NCBI GenBank assembly: GCA_012841675.1
Contig: DUUG01000280.1
Location: 1-6,812, forward strand
Source: Clostridiales bacterium
GTDB taxonomy: Bacteria > Bacillota > Clostridia > Oscillospirales > QAMX01
DNA length: 6,812 bases
Direction: 5' to 3'
The notes under the pieces were generated by a model that was not told where the DNA came from, searched no databases, and was given only the letters and a program-made list of their open reading frames with translations. The position numbers and the translations under genes are program-made. Below are positions 5,895 to 6,812 of this stretch, piece by piece. Positions within the stretch are counted from its first letter, which is position 1. Each line of letters begins with the position of its first letter.

Positions 5895-6071
5895 ATGCCG
5901 GGTTTCAGGGACAATCGGTATATGGAGGAAGTAGAGTTTGCCCCAGGGGAATCCACCAGTGGCTGGATTGTCTATCAACAGCCCGACCGACAAAAGCAAA
6001 ATCACCATGCACTATTACACTGCCTTTGCCAATACCCCCCTGATTTAAGGTTCAGATTTACCTTTAAGTAA
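5895..6071 (+). pseudogene. C-terminal remnant of a DUF4352-like secreted/lipoprotein gene, doubly frameshifted
   Basis: The first part of the frame reads FRDNRYMEEVEFAPGESTSG and WIVYQQP, the 'PGE-x-GWIVY' region typical of extracellular DUF4352-type immunoglobulin-like domains. From about 5985 the sensible reading jumps to the next frame, TDKSKITMHYYTAFANTP (5986-6039), and then returns at the C6 run (6035-6040) to RFRFTFK and TAA 6069-6071. So there is one extra base near 5982-5988 and one lost base in the C run. The formal open frame is unbroken because the two shifts cancel, but its middle 18 residues are nonsense. The signal peptide and first half of such a protein are missing and no ribosome binding site is seen, so this is a 3' fragment. 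The family assignment is by eye. Confidence 0.5.
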
Positions 6072-6078
6072 GCGACAG

Positions 6079-6085
6079 AAAGGAG
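6079..6085 (+). promoter_or_regulatory. Ribosome binding site AAAGGAG deciding the GTG start at 6095
   Basis: A strong Shine-Dalgarno site nine bases before GTG 6095. The only ATG near the signal peptide in this frame (codon 14) lies inside the hydrophobic core, so the GTG start is well supported. Confidence 0.8.
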
Positions 6086-6094
6086 CTTTGTGTA

Positions 6095-6812
6095 GTGAAA
6101 CGAAAAATAGTATCCCTTATACTTGCAGCCGCTATGCTGTTGTCCTTAATAGCGGGACTTACCGGCTGCGGAAAAGGCAATCAGGCAAAACCATCAAGTA
6201 CACAGAAAGCGGAAACCTTCATGGTGGAGGAAGGACAAACCGCATTAGCCTCGAAAGATGGTGCGGCTATAGACTTTGGCTGCCTTCTAGAGGCTGGCGA
6301 GGAAGTCACCATACAAAAGGTGTCACTCCCTCCCATTGACAATGACGTTGATATCTACGCCTATGATTTTAAGCTGGCCTCTGGCCAGCCGGAGGGAACG
6401 ATCGAACTGATCATACCCTATGACGACGCGGGCCTGGACAGAGATGGCGAGATACTTGCGGTGGGCGGTAAATATCTCAATGAGGGGACCGGTCAGTGGG
6501 AGGATGTCCTTTATACAGTGGATACTGAGGCCAATGAGGTGCATATTTTCACTGATCACCTCTCCACCTTTGGCGTATTTAAGGTTGTAAACGAAGGAAA
6601 GCGTAGTGAATATATTTCCGATGTCAATGCCTACGCCTCTTTCTTGACAACAAAGCAAGCTGAAGAATTGCTCAAAACCTACGCCCAGCAAGGTCCATCC
6701 TGGCAGGAGGATGTTGTGGCCTCCTTTCTGCATGCCAACAACTCCCTGCCAATGTTCATTGAAACAAATATCCCCACTCTCTTAACCCTTGGAGGGGCCT
6801 ATGATGAAATGA
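6095..6812 (+). CDS. Lipoprotein with a ZU5-like beta-sandwich domain (N-terminal 239 residues, runs off the window)
   Basis: GTG 6095 opens a frame without stops to the window edge. Residues 1-25 are a classic lipoprotein signal: basic KRK, the hydrophobic core IVSLILAAAMLLSLIAG, and the lipobox LTGC with lipidated Cys25. After a polar linker (26-45), residues 46-165 make a beta-rich domain. Its motifs GTIELIIPYDDAGLD, YLNEGTGQWEDV and FTDHLSTFGVF are the pattern of ZU5-like / surface-protein domains in Firmicutes (IPYDD, N--TGQWE, TDHLSTYGVF). From about 175 a helical region begins (YASFLTTKQAEELLKTY) and continues past the edge. It should sit on the outer face of the membrane; its partner or substrate is unknown. 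It follows the remnant at 5895-6071 by 23 bases and is probably transcribed with the block starting at 4968. This is the best-supported gene of the final 700 bases; long frames overlapping it on either strand are shadows. Confidence 0.85.
   Translation, partial: MKRKIVSLILAAAMLLSLIAGLTGCGKGNQAKPSSTQKAETFMVEEGQTALASKDGAAIDFGCLLEAGEEVTIQKVSLPPIDNDVDIYAYDFKLASGQPEGTIELIIPYDDAGLDRDGEILAVGGKYLNEGTGQWEDVLYTVDTEANEVHIFTDHLSTFGVFKVVNEGKRSEYISDVNAYASFLTTKQAEELLKTYAQQGPSWQEDVVASFLHANNSLPMFIETNIPTLLTLGGAYDEM

Noticed and set aside
6323..6733. 136-codon open frame on the - strand
   Set aside because: It lies fully inside the lipoprotein frame on the + strand, which has a signal peptide, lipobox, good ribosome binding site and protein-like domains. 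The - strand product shows no recognisable motif.
6791..6806. GGAGG followed by ATG near the window end, as a new gene start
   Set aside because: It lies inside the continuing lipoprotein frame, and too little sequence remains to support a second gene.

Overview
The window looks like low-to-moderate GC Firmicutes DNA, most likely from a Clostridia-type anaerobe. The grounds are strong purine-rich ribosome binding sites, AT-rich spacers, Rho-independent terminators, short overlapping genes, and the families present (MFS-LuxR regulator, beta-lactamase-family serine hydrolase, ANT-type nucleotidyltransferase, small lipoproteins). I cannot name a species. All coding signal is on the + strand.

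Layout. Positions 1-136 hold the end of a GyrI-like/AraC effector-binding protein. Positions 137-329 are an AT-rich spacer with promoter-like motifs and a small inverted repeat. Positions 360-1978 are a two-gene operon: a tiny excisionase/MerR-type helix-turn-helix protein, translationally coupled (ATGA overlap) to a 470-residue regulator with a 12-helix MFS-like membrane domain and a C-terminal LuxR helix-turn-helix. A terminator follows. After a spacer of about 350 bp with promoter, operator and small-ORF candidates comes a membrane-anchored serine hydrolase (2393-3853). Its frame is intact except for one in-frame TAG, which separates the SxxK half from the YSN/HGG half. Its stop overlaps, again as ATGA, the start of a clearly more AT-rich nucleotidyltransferase of the aminoglycoside adenylyltransferase group (3850-4659).

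The two terminators of this part (1991-2043 and 4839-4891) are copies of one 53-bp sequence. They therefore bracket the hydrolase-nucleotidyltransferase pair as direct repeats. This is the most unusual architecture in the window, together with the amber codon.

The last third (4968-6812) is a different block. It holds an unrecognised two-helix membrane protein, a gene that lost its frame at the start codon, the frameshifted C-terminal remnant of a DUF4352-like secreted protein, and the N-terminal 239 residues of a lipoprotein that runs off the window. This block seems to be decaying in its middle, or to carry sequencing indels.

Possible joint function (inference): the LuxR membrane regulator may sense a small molecule and control its own operon and perhaps the hydrolase. 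The nucleotidyltransferase looks like a later arrival that uses the hydrolase transcript. I see no rRNA, tRNA, CRISPR array, transposase or integrase.
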